Position numbers and translations under genes: made by a program. Below the pieces are notes generated by a model. The model made no database searches and was not told the origin of the DNA. It saw nothing but the letters and a program-made list of their open reading frames with translations. 64,000 nucleotides of DNA from NCBI GenBank assembly GCA_030549775.1, contig CM060175.1, positions 70,507,245 to 70,571,244 of the forward strand, given 5' to 3'. The stretch comes from Tamarix chinensis (lineage: Eukaryota > Streptophyta > Magnoliopsida > Caryophyllales > Tamaricaceae). Shown here piece after piece: positions 1-11,151 of the stretch; the first letter of the stretch is position 1, and every line of letters begins with the position of its first letter.

Positions 1-333
1 CATTTCATGGTCGCTTTTTCACTCTGATACCATTTGTCACACCCTACATCGATATGACAATGCTGGGGCTATCCTAGAGCACTTTCGGATTGATTGGCTG
101 ACCCCACATATCAATACGAGTCCTTTTAGTATGCTTTTATCCTCACTCATGCACTTCCCAAGAAATTTTTAGAAAATTTCCAAAACTTTTCCAAAGGGTC
201 ACCCAACTTAAAAATTTATTCATGACCAACATGCTTAACTGTGGAGTTACTAGGATAGAATCACCAAAAGGATGGTATACCATGTTAATATTAGTAAATT
301 ATTGTAACATTCCCCTTAAATTGGGGTATTACA
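1..333 (-). mobile_element. Cassandra TRIM, LTR plus start of internal domain (partial at window edge)
   Basis: Read on the minus strand, an LTR runs from TGTAATACCCC at 333 to GTGTGACA at 35. It is followed at once by an initiator-Met primer-binding site (TGGTATCAGAGT, about 22-33) and the first bases of the internal domain. The order and sequence match the complete Cassandra at 16210-16964, including decayed 5S rRNA-like blocks (ACTCCACAGTTAAGCATG and a damaged GGGTGACC box). Cassandra elements are small non-coding retrotransposons that keep a 5S RNA promoter region in the LTR and rely on other elements for reverse transcription. The copy is more diverged than the 16.2-kb one, and its other LTR lies outside the window, so the target duplication cannot be checked. 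The sequence to its right belongs to a CACTA end, so it probably inserted into that element. Confidence 0.85.
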
Positions 334-985
334 TATATCTAGTAGGATGTAAGACGAATTCATAAAATTTTCATAATGACAAGGATTGAACGTGAACATT
401 ATATGTAATGTTTAGAAAATGGATAAATAGTATATACCAACAACAGATATTTAACCATTGTAAATTAATTCAGACATCAATTAGTTTTTAATTCACAACT
501 ATTTAAAAATTCTTATAAAACATATTTTACATCGATTTCCATTATAATTAACAATGGTTGTTTAACCATTTTAATAGACATTCCATGGTGGGTACATTTT
601 AAATTGACAAGGGGTAATCACCTATTGTAGGAACTAAAAGATAGTAGGTAAGTGGAATTTTGACAATGGTTAAATACTTATTGCCAAAGCTATAAGAAAA
701 CGGGTAAGTGAAACATTAACGATAGTTAAATACTAATTATTGAAGGGAAAAGAGAGCAGGTAAGTGTAAAATTTAAAGTGGTTAAATACCTATTATCGAA
801 GGTAATACACAACAAGTAAGTGTAATATTGACAATGACTAAACACCCATTGTAAAGGATTTTCCACAACAGTGACTGAAATTGTTGCCTTTTAAGCGTCA
901 TAAAGACATCGCATATATTTACAATAGTTTTACCTATTATAGATTATAAATAGAACTATTGTCATTAATGATTTATCTTGTAGTG
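334..985. mobile_element. Right end of a CACTA (En/Spm) transposon with subterminal repeats
   Basis: The segment ends in ATTTATCTTGTAGTG at 985. Its reverse complement starts CACTACAAGATAAAT, the canonical CACTA terminal motif. Just inside lies a tandem array (about 590-870) typical of CACTA subterminal regions, followed by unrelated RNase H sequence. TGG at 986-988 is a candidate 3-bp target duplication, but its partner is outside the window because the left part is interrupted by the Cassandra at 1-333. No coding sequence was seen in the visible part. The boundary at 985 is well supported by the abrupt change to coding-like sequence; the left extent is unknown. Confidence 0.7.
590..870. repeat. 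Subterminal tandem repeat of the CACTA end, about 55-bp unit, 4-5 copies
   Basis: The unit begins GTAAGTGNAA and contains GACAATGGTTAAATACCTATT. Copies start near 648, 704, 759 and 815, with a fainter one before them. In CACTA elements such subterminal repeats are the binding sites of the TNPA-type protein; that role is inferred here from position. Confidence 0.7.
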
Positions 986-987
986 TG

Positions 988-1435
988 GTTAAAATCAATG
1001 TTGATGGTAGTGCTTGATTGAATGCTAGAATGATTGCTACTAGTGGAGTGGCTCTCGATAATAATTGACATTGATATTTTATCTTCTCAAATAATTTTAT
1101 ATATGGAATAATTTTGTCGATAAATTTTTGGGAAAATTTGTATGGTCTCAACAAAGCTGTTAGAGGAAGCCACAATCATATAAGGACTAAGCGTAATTTT
1201 GTAGTGGCATTATGCTTCTTACATGATGATTATCCTCCTCCTAGCATGTATGTCTCTTTTGTGGTGTCTTAGAGAAAGTTGATGGGTAAGTTCATCTATT
1301 CCCTCTTTGATCAATTTTTTTTAAAAGGAACACTGTAGTTGATTACGTGGCTCACTTGGATCATCAACTTACTTTTAGTGTGGAGTTTTATGACATTCCC
1401 CCTTCTAGTGTTAGGGAGAATTTGATGTTTGACTA
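988..1435 (+). pseudogene. RNase H domain remnant (plant LINE or RNase H-like protein), broken
   Basis: Frame 1 from 988 reads VKINVDGSA, the opening of the plant RNase H (RVT_3-type) fold with its first catalytic Asp. It continues with ENLYGLNKAV, then FLHDDYPPPSMY, and after an indel near 1310-1340 with DYVAHLDHQLTFSV and YDIPPSSVRENL, the usual C-terminal stretch of these domains. At least three in-frame stops (after NVDGSA, after ALDNN and within the strand that follows) and a frameshift make it non-functional. Such domains sit at the C-terminus of plant LINE ORF2 proteins and in many stand-alone RNase H-like pseudogenes, so a LINE origin is likely but not proved. It begins exactly where the CACTA element ends, so the CACTA seems to have inserted into it and removed or displaced its upstream part. 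Confidence 0.7.
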
Positions 1436-1499
1436 GATTGATGTAGTTAATCACCCCATTTATATGGAGTGAACTCTAATTTTTGTTTTTTAGGATTGT

Positions 1500-1870
1500 A
1501 TCCCCCATTTTCAACCAAAAAATGAATAAGAATTTCATAATGGGTTTTAAGGGTTTTTAATACCAATTCTAAATTGTTATTAAATTGCCCGTCATCAAAT
1601 ATTTAATAGTGGCTAAACATTGTTATCAAAACCCAATTTTAACAATGGTTATTATGTTCAAACAATTATATACCACGCTAAAATTTACATAATATTATAC
1701 TGTTGATAACCAATGCTAGTTAAAAACCATTATCAAAATTAAATTGTAATAATGGTTATTAAGGAAAAAGTGTTATAAAAGACCATGAAAATGGTTGTAT
1801 GTTGTGTATTTAACAACATTTATTATCAAAACAATTATTAGTAGCACATTAAACAAAATTTAAAGAGAAA
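1500..1870. repeat. Second set of CACTA-like subterminal repeats
   Basis: Irregular direct and inverted copies of AACAATGGTTATTA and AACCATTATCAAAATT recur here, for example near 1640, 1725 and 1745. The same AACCATTATCAAAATT string recurs at about 19307-19322. Together with the TNPD/TNPA remnants between 4.8 and 7.4 kb, this suggests one end of a large CACTA element whose other end is near 19.2-19.45 kb. A clean CACTA terminus was not found at either place. Confidence 0.45.
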
Positions 1871-2240
1871 TTAGTTGTTTCTTTCCTTAGTCTACATATG
1901 CAAATGTATGCTCAGTATACACCAAATATACAATTGTAATTGAAAATACCAAATATCTCTAGCAATAAATGAGTAACATGAGCCATAATTACAAAAAAAA
2001 ATGTATATTGTCAAAAAAACTACATTACAGTACAATAAAAACATGTAAATTGTCTTGTATGTCACTTATTCTCATGTCTTTCTATGTTGCCAAAAACTAT
2101 AATGATCTTCAAAATCATCTCTTTCCTACCAATGAGTAATAACAATATGTTATATGAGTCATATTATATAAATGAAGAGGACAACATCTATTTAAACATG
2201 AAAATTTATGAAAGTTCAAATAATATATAGCTAGAAAACT
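1871..2240. other. AT-rich sequence, nothing recognised
   Basis: No coding similarity, terminal motif or clear repeat was seen. By position it would be non-coding 3' sequence of the old CACTA element. Confidence 0.4.
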
Positions 2241-2830
2241 TAACTATCACCCTACATCAAAACCCCAAACCCAAACCATTATCCTATGTACCCTAAACCT
2301 AAAATGTAGACCATATACCTAAACTCTACACCTAAAATATAAACCATCAACCCCAACTCCTAAAATAAACCTAAAACCTAGATAATTAACCTAAAAAACT
2401 AAAATAAGCCATATAAACCTAAACCAAACTTACACCATAACCTCAATCCCAAATCATTAACGTACACCCTAACCTTAACTCTACATCATATACCAAAACT
2501 CTATAGTGAAACTCTAAACCATCAACCTAAAACCCTAAAACATCAACCTAAAACCCTAAAAAATCAAACCAATACCCTAAGATAAGTTAAATAAACATAA
2601 AACCTAAACCTTACACCGAAACTCTATATCCAAATCATTACATACATCCTAACCCTTAACCCAAAACTCTACACTTAAACACTAAACGATCAACCCAAAA
2701 CCCTAAAATAAAATAAGTGAAGTAAACCTAAACTCTAAAATAAAAACCTAAACATAAAACTTAAATAAAAACCATTTTTCAAAATCCTACACCCTAAAAT
2801 AAGTGAAATAAACCTTAAAAATGTATGATT
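2241..2830. repeat. Degenerate telomere-like CCCTAAA-rich block
   Basis: About 590 bp are dominated by short C/A strings such as ACCCTAAA, AACCTAAA, AACTCTA and ATAAACC, with repeated phrases like CATCAACCTAAAACCCTAAA near 2520-2560. The plant telomere unit is CCCTAAA on this strand. Here the unit is heavily mutated and spacing is irregular. It could be an ancient interstitial telomeric tract or an internal satellite of the surrounding CACTA element. Confidence 0.55.
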
Positions 2831-4770
2831 CTAGCCAACAATCTCTTACTTCGTAAACCTCATCATAAATAAATACCCTTCCTTTCGCATATTTGAATAT
2901 ATAAAACTTTAAGTCACATTTAAATATTTCTTAATTAAGCAAATTATGAAATGTGTCACCATTTAGCTTGATATCTTTGTTATGAACTAAGAAACATACC
3001 ATTTTTTAGGTCTCTATATTGAGATACCTATCTTAATACATCATCCATGAATCCACATATGCAGTATCCCTAATCATTATCATTCGACTATTATGGACAC
3101 TGTAAAATAAATGAGTTTGTGTAATTTTCACAAAATCTCATACTATGTCTAGATAATAAGGATATATTAATTAAAATTGTGAAGAGATGGATAATACTTA
3201 ACTTTATGACTTCTATACATACGTATTGAATATTATTTAGGGTTGGATCACCCTTTAAACTTTTGTATGCTAGGTGTAGTGCTCTAATAGAGGTTATATA
3301 AAATATTGTAACAATATTAGAATAAATATATACAATATATGCATAAATGAACCAATGAAACATGCTTATTATATTAATGTCTCAATTAAATTCTTTATCA
3401 TTACTTGATCTATCAAAAAAGGAACTAGATAATACTTACTAGAATAAAACACATAAACAATATTTTCTAAATGAAAAATGATAGAGAAACACCAATTTCC
3501 TAAGACAAGATGAGATACAAAATAAAGATTGTTTAACCTTCCTTTTTTTGATGCTATTTGCTAGATAAATTACTTGTAGCTGAAAATCTCTTATTAGATG
3601 ACTATGATATAAGGTTTATGGGAAAAATGCATGTAATTTAGACATCCTTTTCTTCTCATCCATTTAAGCCACCAACCTATGGAAAATAATATTCATGCAT
3701 AGTTATTAATAATTGATATACCATACAAGTTCTAAAATAATGTATTATAGCTAAGATAAAATTAATTAAATAACACTTACTTAACATATATGGCGACAGT
3801 TATGGATGAAATCCATTCCTAATTATATATTTCATCTACCAACTTCTTCCTATTGGGATAAGTCATGCTTACCCCAATGTAATCTTCAGACATGTCAGCC
3901 ATAATCATATCAATACTAAAGCATTTTTCTTCATAAAAATACAACAAAGCTAAACCTAGTGGTGGATTTTGAGGCTGAGGCATGCAATCGAATACCCTAA
4001 TGTAGAAACTTCCTCTTCATCATATCCCTTTTTCATCAGTTCATATAGACTTGGTGGTGGGGAAACTAAAGTTGCTATTCTATCTTTCTTTTCTATTAGC
4101 CCTATTTTAGCTTGCCAAGTAGAATATCTCTATTTCCTATTAGGTTTGTAGAATTATTCTAATTTTATTCCTAAATTCATGTTAAAGAAAAAATTTACAT
4201 GAACACCTAATTAGTTTAATGTAATGAATAACTAAGATATTTTGGATAGTGTCATTCTACATCTTTAATAGAAAAACATATTTCGTTTGTGATTCATGGC
4301 ACAAAGCTTCCTACAACCATGGATAGCAACTTATTGTCTCTCTAATAAAGTAAGAGGGTATCACACACTATTGGAGTAGATATGCAAACTACCCATTGAT
4401 TTGGGGATAAGGAAGTCTTATGAAAAAATAAGAGAGTTGAGAGGTCATTTGCTAACAAAATAACATTCATGCATACCTTAATACAAATATTTAATATGCA
4501 CAAAATTATTAATTTTATTATTAACTTGATACACTTAATAAAAAATACAATTCATGGTAATAAAGGCTCACCTATAAAAGTGAATAAAAATGTGTATCTT
4601 CTTCATAACTATCCCTAACGCTATTAAAATCAAGTATGGGAAGAAAATAATGTGAATTAGATGGTTAAGCCCCTTAAGATTTGATAATTTACATCTCTTT
4701 ATCCATATTAGTCATTTGGTCAAAATCTTTGTTTAGTTTCTATGTTAGGAGAGTCACTTGGTCGTTTATA
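2831..4770. other. AT-rich interior of the old CACTA region, no gene recognised
   Basis: Short reading frames of 60-90 codons occur on both strands, but their translations resemble no family and codon use looks random. Position downstream of the minus-strand TNPA remnant suggests 3' non-coding transposon sequence. Confidence 0.35.
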
Positions 4771-4779
4771 TTATGATGT

Positions 4780-5800
4780 CAACAATGTATACCATAAATC
4801 AATTTTGTAACCCCTAATCCCAGGTCAAAAGCTTCTAAAATGATGTTATATTCATTATTGTCCTCCATCAAGTCTAATCATTCAAGTTCTTGTAAATATA
4901 TGTGCAATATATAAATGATTATAATCTAAAAATCATATATAATAGCCTTTTAAAAAACAATACCTAGATAATTACAAACATGTTTTGAACTTACAATTTT
5001 GTTCACAGCTTTGTGTACATCTTGATTGACATACTATCTAATAAGTGTTATTCTACCCTTCCTCCATAAGGTACCAACATTGATTGATGAGACACATGGA
5101 TCCAATTTATTTGCCTTCAGCTCTATATACATAAGGAGGACATAAAGGTCACTTCAACGAATATTATTATAATGATTATTCATAGAGACTTAAAAACAAA
5201 TGTTATATTTCCTACCCACTATTCCTAAAGAGATATATAAACTTTGTAACGTAAAACCTATTATTCTTAGAATTTTTTTAATATTTGGCACTTATATCCC
5301 ATGTTAAAAGCTAAAATAGCAATGAAATATAAAATAATAATATAATATTCATATTGAAAACTAATAATTTTAATGAAAAAATACCTAATATTCTTTGCTC
5401 TTGAGAAGTTTCACAAAATTTTCCCAAGCTTTTTGATCAATGAAAAGATAATGCCTATGTGGATTTGGGTGTTAAGCTCCATCTCTCATTCTATACATCT
5501 TTTTCATTGCCAAGTATGCCCTAAAAGTTCTCAAGTGCTCACTACAATGGCACAATTGCTACTTCCTCCTCTTATGCTGGACAATGAATACTCTGTAAAA
5601 GATAAAGTTTATTTGTATAAGATTAATATTAAAATTAATAAATTGTATTAAAAAACATTTGATGCAATAATATGAGTAAAAAAACCAAAATATGTACTCT
5701 AATTTATTGCCAAATATGTTCTCTAGCACCTTCATCGATCAACTTCCAACATGGGACACCAAGAGAGACACAACTTTGAGTGACCTGTGCAATGTAAGCA
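4780..5800 (-). pseudogene. CACTA TNPA-type gene (Transposase_24-like), broken
   Basis: Three minus-strand blocks occur in the order expected for plant En/Spm TNPA-type proteins. At about 5773-5708 the translation reads GVPCWKLIDEGAREHIWQ. At about 5535-5387, after an AG acceptor-like site, it reads FRAYLAMKKMYRMRDG and then HYLFIDQKAWENFVKLLKSKEY. At about 5075-4990 it reads WRKGRITLI, then YVNQDVHKAVNKIV. A weaker block near 4890-4820 reads ILEAFDLGLGV, where the family has its conserved glycine-rich C-terminal segment. TNPA-type proteins bind subterminal repeats and assist transposition. Stops inside the exons (after RDGA and WQ) show decay. Its TNPD partner lies just upstream on the same strand, the normal arrangement. 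The family call is by eye and moderately secure. Confidence 0.6.
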
Positions 5801-6689
5801 AGAAAAAATGTCTTTATACTTGCCAACATAAATACCTTTCATTTTCCACTATAACTCTCATATATGTGACTACCTTCATCATAGTGGGCCTCCTCTTCCC
5901 TTCCTTATCACTATTATCAACTTTAACATACTTATTCTGCATGTCCATATCTCTATAAAATATAAATAAATAAATTAGCAAAAAAATCAAAATAACTAAT
6001 TTAATAAAATATTTTAACCATCATGTACTCATCACATAAAAGCAAAAATTCTACGATTAACTCATATCATATCATCAATTACATAAATTTCCTCCTCAAC
6101 AATATTATTGTCATTGTCATTGAAAGGTTGGGCTACTTTAATGACCATGACACATATTCTCTCCCAATGGGCATAATTTTCATCATCACAATCATTTTAA
6201 TTTCTTTTCTTTGTATATTGTATCATATACCATCTTTTTTCAATAGGATCATCGGCAAAGGAAACTTATGTTTTCTTTTATACCAAAATGACTAGGTCTT
6301 CTTCTTTTTCTTTTTCTTTTTTTGCCTTAGCGTATTGAGATATACTAATGTGAACCCTTTTTCTTATCTAACCTCATGAATATTATTAGCCTATATGTAC
6401 ATAAAAAGAAGGACGTATAATACAGTATAATATATCCCCCATATCTATTCAATCAAGCCATGATAATTCATATTTGTATAAGTTTGATTCTTATCCTTCA
6501 CATTAGTGATATGCATTACCTCAACTGCTAAAGACACCCCATTGTTTTATCGGGTACTCTTCTAATCTCATTGTTTTTATATAGTAAATTTAACAATTTA
6601 TGGAATAGGTAGTATATGATAAAACTTCTTATTGGGGATTTTGGGACTATCAATGTAAGATCTCAAAAATTAGATTTGATGAATATCTA
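5801..6689. other. Between TNPA and TNPD remnants, AT-rich, no exon recognised
   Basis: By position this would hold TNPA N-terminal exons or introns and the intergenic gap. A T/C-rich run near 6297-6322 reads as a Lys/Glu-rich stretch on the minus strand, but nothing specific can be assigned. Confidence 0.3.
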
Positions 6690-6975
6690 ATGAGTGGAAT
6701 GATGCAATCTCTAAGCTAGCCTATGAAGGAAATATTATGCTTATCTAAAATCTATTTATCAATCTTTAATTGATTTTCCATCATTAATGAATGCATGTGT
6801 TATTCATCATATGGTTGAAAATCATCTATATATTAACATAAATGTAATCTCTAAGCTAGTCTATGAAGGATAGATTATGTTTATACATAATGTACTTCTT
6901 AGGCTTTGATGCATTTTTCATCGTTAATGAATACATTTGTTATTCAACATATGGTTATGTAACATATATAGATGT
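6690..6975. repeat. Imperfect tandem duplication of about 140 bp inside the CACTA gene
   Basis: The segment beginning GCAATCTCTAAGCTAGCC near 6704 recurs as GTAATCTCTAAGCTAGTC near 6842. Both continue through TATGAAGGA, a diverged middle, TTAATGAATRCAT and TTATTCAWCATATGGTT. On the minus strand each copy encodes decayed forms of the C-terminal segment of the TNPD-type gene. Confidence 0.65.
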
Positions 6976-7440
6976 GTGTTTATGAAGCATTTCATCATCT
7001 ACATGCCAAAATTGACTATCCCTAATCGCATATCCTTCTATTTCCCTTACATGTTGAGACTTAGGAATAGCCATAGCTTCAACATTTAACAAGTAATATG
7101 TGAAAAATTCAATTGATTCTTCTACTATGTCATTCTCAACAATAAATCCTTCTAGCCTATATCAACTCTTCATGCAACCTTTAATCAACCTGATAAACTT
7201 TCAAAGGGGTACATCAAATGCCTATAAATAGGTATTACCATTTTTACCTCATAAACCATGTGAATGGTTAGATGTACCATAATTTCAAAGAATAAGGGTG
7301 GGAATTACATCAAGGAAACACAAAGTAATCAAAACCTTTCTTGATGTGTAAGATAATAGATGCATATCTTAAAAATTGCAAGATCTTTGAATTTGAATTG
7401 ATCTTTAACAAAGTCGACTTAGAAGTAAGAAGGACATGAT
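6976..7440 (-). pseudogene. CACTA TNPD-type transposase, C-terminal part (DUF4218-like region), broken
   Basis: Minus-strand translation from about 7303 reads PPLFFEIMVHLTIHMVYEVK, then YRHLMYPFESLSG. This is the signature region that follows the catalytic domain in plant CACTA TNPD proteins. A second frame continues with ENDIVEESIEFFTYYLLNVE and AIPKSQHVREIEGYAIRD, then QFWHVDDEM. Upstream, 7440-7330 gives FKFKDLAIFKICIYYLTHQE, the segment that normally precedes it. The catalytic Transposase_21 part was not found, either because it decayed or because the gypsy pair at 8-18.5 kb inserted there. Stops and at least one frameshift make the copy inactive. The family assignment is strong because several motifs occur in the right order. 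Confidence 0.75.
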
Positions 7441-7974
7441 GTGCATGATTCCTATATAGGTTCAAATGGTGGTATTTTGATCTACTCTAAGATCAAAATC
7501 ACTTCTAAAGAGAAATATATAACTTCTCTAGTGAATTATTCCTAAACTTCACTCCTTACTTGAGATAAAGTAAGGAAGAAATAAATCTAGATTTGACTCT
7601 TCATCATTTATTCATTAAGTACTCAATTTCATTATTTTTCATTCTCCTAACTCAAACGTATAAGGAATACACACACACACACATACACATGCGTGACAAT
7701 AAGGCTTAGCTTAAATCTCCTTAATTAAGCCCAAATAAACCAGCCTAATATTTAATAGTTAAACCAACACATGTCCATATGGTATGCATAATAAGTTACA
7801 ATTATAATGATAAGATATTACAAATTTTACATAAAATATAAAAGCTACATAAAACCTAATCATAATTATACATAAAATAATCAATAATCAAACCTCATGT
7901 CTTGTATCTGTTTCTCCCATGTAACTTTGTAACCCTTGAATTGTCATTATCTTGCAAATTAGATATCATTAGTG
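7441..7974. other. Junction between CACTA remnant and gypsy pair; CA microsatellite
   Basis: No coding similarity was seen. A short (CA)n tract lies at about 7668-7690. The boundary between the CACTA sequence and the gypsy copy is not marked by an LTR. Confidence 0.4.
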
Positions 7975-7984
7975 AAGTCCTCTT

Positions 7985-8340
7985 CTTGAAAACATATGTA
8001 ATACCTACAAGAATCACTTAATGAAATATTATTAGGGTTATTATGAAGGTGTTCAAAATTTTTGAAAATAACTAGTACTACCTACAAATATGATAAGTCT
8101 TGACCTTCAAATTGAAAAGAATGAGATGGCAATGCTCTTACAACATTTTTCCCTTGTAAAGAAGAATTTGTCCTAAAATTAGCATCATTATAATAAGGAG
8201 ATAAATCACTAAGGTTGAAATTCCTAGAAACTCCTTTATAAGATTCCAGCAATTATAATTCATAAGCATTATTTTATTCTCTCTTAAGTTTGAAAATTTT
8301 CCTTTCTTAAATGTAACCATATCAAGTCTCTTGGTGAAAA
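7985..8340 (-). pseudogene. Gypsy integrase C-terminal tail (minus-strand copy)
   Basis: Minus-strand translation reads NAYELXLLESYKGVSRNF, then NLSDLSPYYNDANFRTNSSL. This is the end of gypsy integrase, where NAYxLxLP and NVSDLSPY are typical. The plus-strand copy has the same tail at 18180-18300, and both end in a shared GGTATTACATAT string (near 8002-7991 and 18437-18448). No chromodomain was recognised after it. The DNA joins directly to reverse transcriptase sequence, which marks a large internal deletion. Confidence 0.75.
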
Positions 8341-8429
8341 TATCTGTATAGTTATAATTTTTTATAGCTTGGTTTTGGTATTTAACATTAGATTTCTCAA
8401 AAATATTCTTTATTTGCAGATGAAGTTTT

Positions 8430-9180
8430 CTATAGAATTCAACTCTTTATTTAGCATCATAGCTTTCAATATCACCTATCTTCATAAGATCTGTAATTAG
8501 TGTGCTAATAGTCAATAAATCTTTAATGAATCTTCTATAGAAACTCACTAATTTGATAAAGCTCCTCACCTCATAAATATATTTAGGTATATGCTGATCG
8601 TGAATAACTTGAATCTTTGTAGGATCCACTTTGATACCCTTACTACTTACAATATAAGGAAGGAAAACAAAAAATGAAAGCATAAAATCACACTTTACCA
8701 TTTTTCAATAGAGTTTAGCTTCCCTTAGCTTATCAAATAATCTCCTCAAATGACTAAGATGTTCATGTTCATTTCTACTATACACAAGTTTATCATCTAA
8801 GTATACCATAATAAATTTTCTACGAAAATTTTGAATAACCTCCTTCATTAATCTCATAAATGAACTAGGTGCATTACACAATTGAAATGGAATAATAATC
8901 CATTCATAAAGACCATATTTTATTTTAAAAGAAATATTCCATTCATCTCCTTATATTCTTCTCATTTGATAATATCTACTTATTTGATCAATTTTAGAGA
9001 ATACTTTTGCTCCACATAATTCAACTAAAATGTCATCTAATATAGATATAGGAAATCTATTTTGATAGTTTTATTGTTAACATCTCTACAATCAATAAAT
9101 ATGCGCCACATATCATCTTTTTTAGGAACAAGTAATGTAAATACACAAGATGAGCTCATGATTTCTCTCACATATCCTTT
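8430..9180 (-). pseudogene. Gypsy reverse transcriptase (minus-strand copy), decayed
   Basis: Right to left the frames read YVREIMSSSCVFTLLVPKKD, then MWRIFIDCRDVNNKTIK, then DEWNISFKIKYGLYEW and FMRLMKEVIQNFRRKFIM. The catalytic box follows as MVYLDDKLVYSRNEHEH (YLDD near 8799-8788), then the connection segment SSKGIKVDPTKIQVI and EVRSFIKLVSFYRRFIKD. This is the complete order of a Ty3/gypsy reverse transcriptase. It normally copies the element RNA inside virus-like particles. The catalytic YxDD box is kept, but stops and frameshifts on both sides prevent a full product. The longest open run is at 8447-8701. Confidence 0.9.
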
Positions 9181-9639
9181 TCAATGAGCTATTGTATTTT
9201 TCTCTCTAATCCCCTAGATTCTTCTAGATTAAATATTTAAGATGGTTGATTAGGTAAAGATATAATACGCATTAAGTTTATTGCTTGTTCTATCCCTCTT
9301 TTAGGTGGTAATCCTAGTGGTAATTCATTAGGAAACATATCTTTATATTAATCAATAAGCACATATATTTTAGGATCATTTTTATTTCTCTCCCCTTATA
9401 GTGATTCCTTGATAATTGTACCATAACAACTACCTTCTTCCTTAATACATTCTACCATAGCATTTTCATAAAAAAATAAACTCTTTTGATTTTTAACTAT
9501 GTTATCATTATCACACTTAGAATGTTTAAGTTTATGTTGTTATTATCCTTTGTAACAAGATACTCATTAATAATACCATTATAAATATCACATTGATCAT
9601 ATTAACATAGTCTACGTAATAATATTCTACATGCGTCCA

Positions 9640-9850
9640 TAGCTAAAATATTACATAGCATATCGTCATGATAATTACCAATTCTGAATGATATTAGGGT
9701 TTATTTTGTTACCTTAACTCCTTGATCCTTGTTAATATATTAAAAAGAATAAGGATTCGGATGCAGTGTTGTATCTAACCCTAATTCCTTCACCATTCTC
9801 TCATTAGCCACATTTTTACAAGATCCACTATTAATGATAACTCAATAAAA
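9640..9850 (-). pseudogene. Gypsy aspartic protease region (minus-strand copy), active site lost
   Basis: The minus-strand frame near 9840-9740 reads IINSGSCKNVANERMVKELG. The family has an IIDSG(S/A) active site here, so the catalytic Asp has become Asn. Further on, ACNILAMDACRILLRR matches the C-terminal segment of gypsy proteases (usually DACHILLGRP). The plus-strand copy keeps DSG at 12249-12257. Confidence 0.75.
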
Positions 9851-10039
9851 TATATCTCCCACTCTTTATTTAGTCTTGAATATCTTCTCTGGTTGACTGG
9901 GTTTCTCATTAGCTTGCACTTGAATTACTCTTATTTGCACAAAAAAAGCTTCATCCTTTGATTCACTTCAAATTTCTTCATTTGATTCAAACTCAAAATC
10001 TTCATCACAAGTCTCTGTAGCTTTAATCTCTCGTATAGA

Positions 10040-10840
10040 TAATACTCTTTTGTTGGGACATTCTCAAGCGAAGTGTCCAAATCCCCAAAACTTAAAACAT
10101 TATTTTGTAGAGACTTCATTGAACTTCATATTTCCATTTTCCTCTCATTTAATCCCTTGATAATTCTCAAAATTTATAGGGCCTGAGGTAACCATCCTGT
10201 ACTTAGTGGCTTGAGTGCCTGAGTAGTACTTTGTAGAAGAATTACCTTGCTTGGCATGAGGCTTAATACATTTTATTTGCTTTTTTCAAATCTCAAAGAG
10301 AGCATACTCAAATGATTAAGGGAATCATATAGACAAGTTTCAACTTTATCTTGAATTATCATGTTAAGGCCACCTAGAAATTTAGAACATGTTTGTTCCT
10401 TCCTCTCATGATTGTCACATATAAGTGCTACCCTCTTGAATTTCCTAAAATATTATTCAAAACTTAAAAATCCTTTTATAATTGTATTTAATCTAATGCA
10501 ATTATCTTACTCATACTCTTTAGGTATAAGTTTTCTTCTTTAAGGTTTCTTAAGCTTATCCTAAGATTTAATTTTAGACTTACCTTCTCTTTCCCTATTT
10601 CTCTTTAAGTTACCATACCATATCCTAGAAAGCTTATTAAACTTAAGAGTAGATAATTCACATTTTTTTTCATCATGATAATCATTGAATTCAAAAATAG
10701 ACTCTATATCATTTAAACATTCAAGAAATAATTCAACATCAAGTTTCCCATCAAAATAATAAAGATCAAGTTTAATACCTTTATCTTCTCTTTGATGATG
10801 TTGGCGTTGATGTTCATAGAGCTTTCAGTTACTTCCACAC
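10040..10840 (-). pseudogene. Gypsy gag with damaged zinc knuckle (minus-strand copy)
   Basis: The minus-strand frames give KLDVELFLECLNDIESIF and YHDEKKCELSTLKFNKLSRI, the Retrotrans_gag core seen also in the plus-strand copy. Near 10110-10050 a CCHC knuckle reads CFKFWGFGHFA, a stop, then ECPNKR, with the second Cys replaced by Phe. Several stops break the frame. Confidence 0.75.
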
Positions 10841-11151
10841 CCTTGTGACTCTTCATAATGGTCTACATGTGAGTTTAGGTTTTACTACACTACCCATTTG
10901 GTTTCAATATAACTCCCTTTGTGGTTGAATATTTTAGACCGGCTCTTGCTCGACAAATTGAGATTCCATTGTTTGTAATTATGTTTGCATTACAGGAAAT
11001 TTTATAAGTTGAGCATTGGTTGCATCCAGATTGGTTGAGATATTTTGGATTAATTCAAACATAGCTTGAAATTATTGTTCCTTGTCCATTACTTTGACTC
11101 ACTAGCACACTTAATCATAAGTTAGAAATCCTTAAGGTTTTGGTTAGGAAA

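Larger units (their letters stand above)
7975..11100 (-). mobile_element. Ty3/gypsy retrotransposon, minus-strand copy, internally deleted
   Basis: Read right to left, this holds a start-like ATG GAC AAG at about 11091, gag, a damaged zinc knuckle, protease, reverse transcriptase and then the tail of integrase. RNase H and most of integrase are missing between about 8440 and 8340. No LTR, primer-binding site or polypurine tract is visible at either end. It forms an imperfect inverted repeat with the plus-strand copy that starts at 11152. Many stops and frameshifts show that it is old. Confidence 0.85.
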
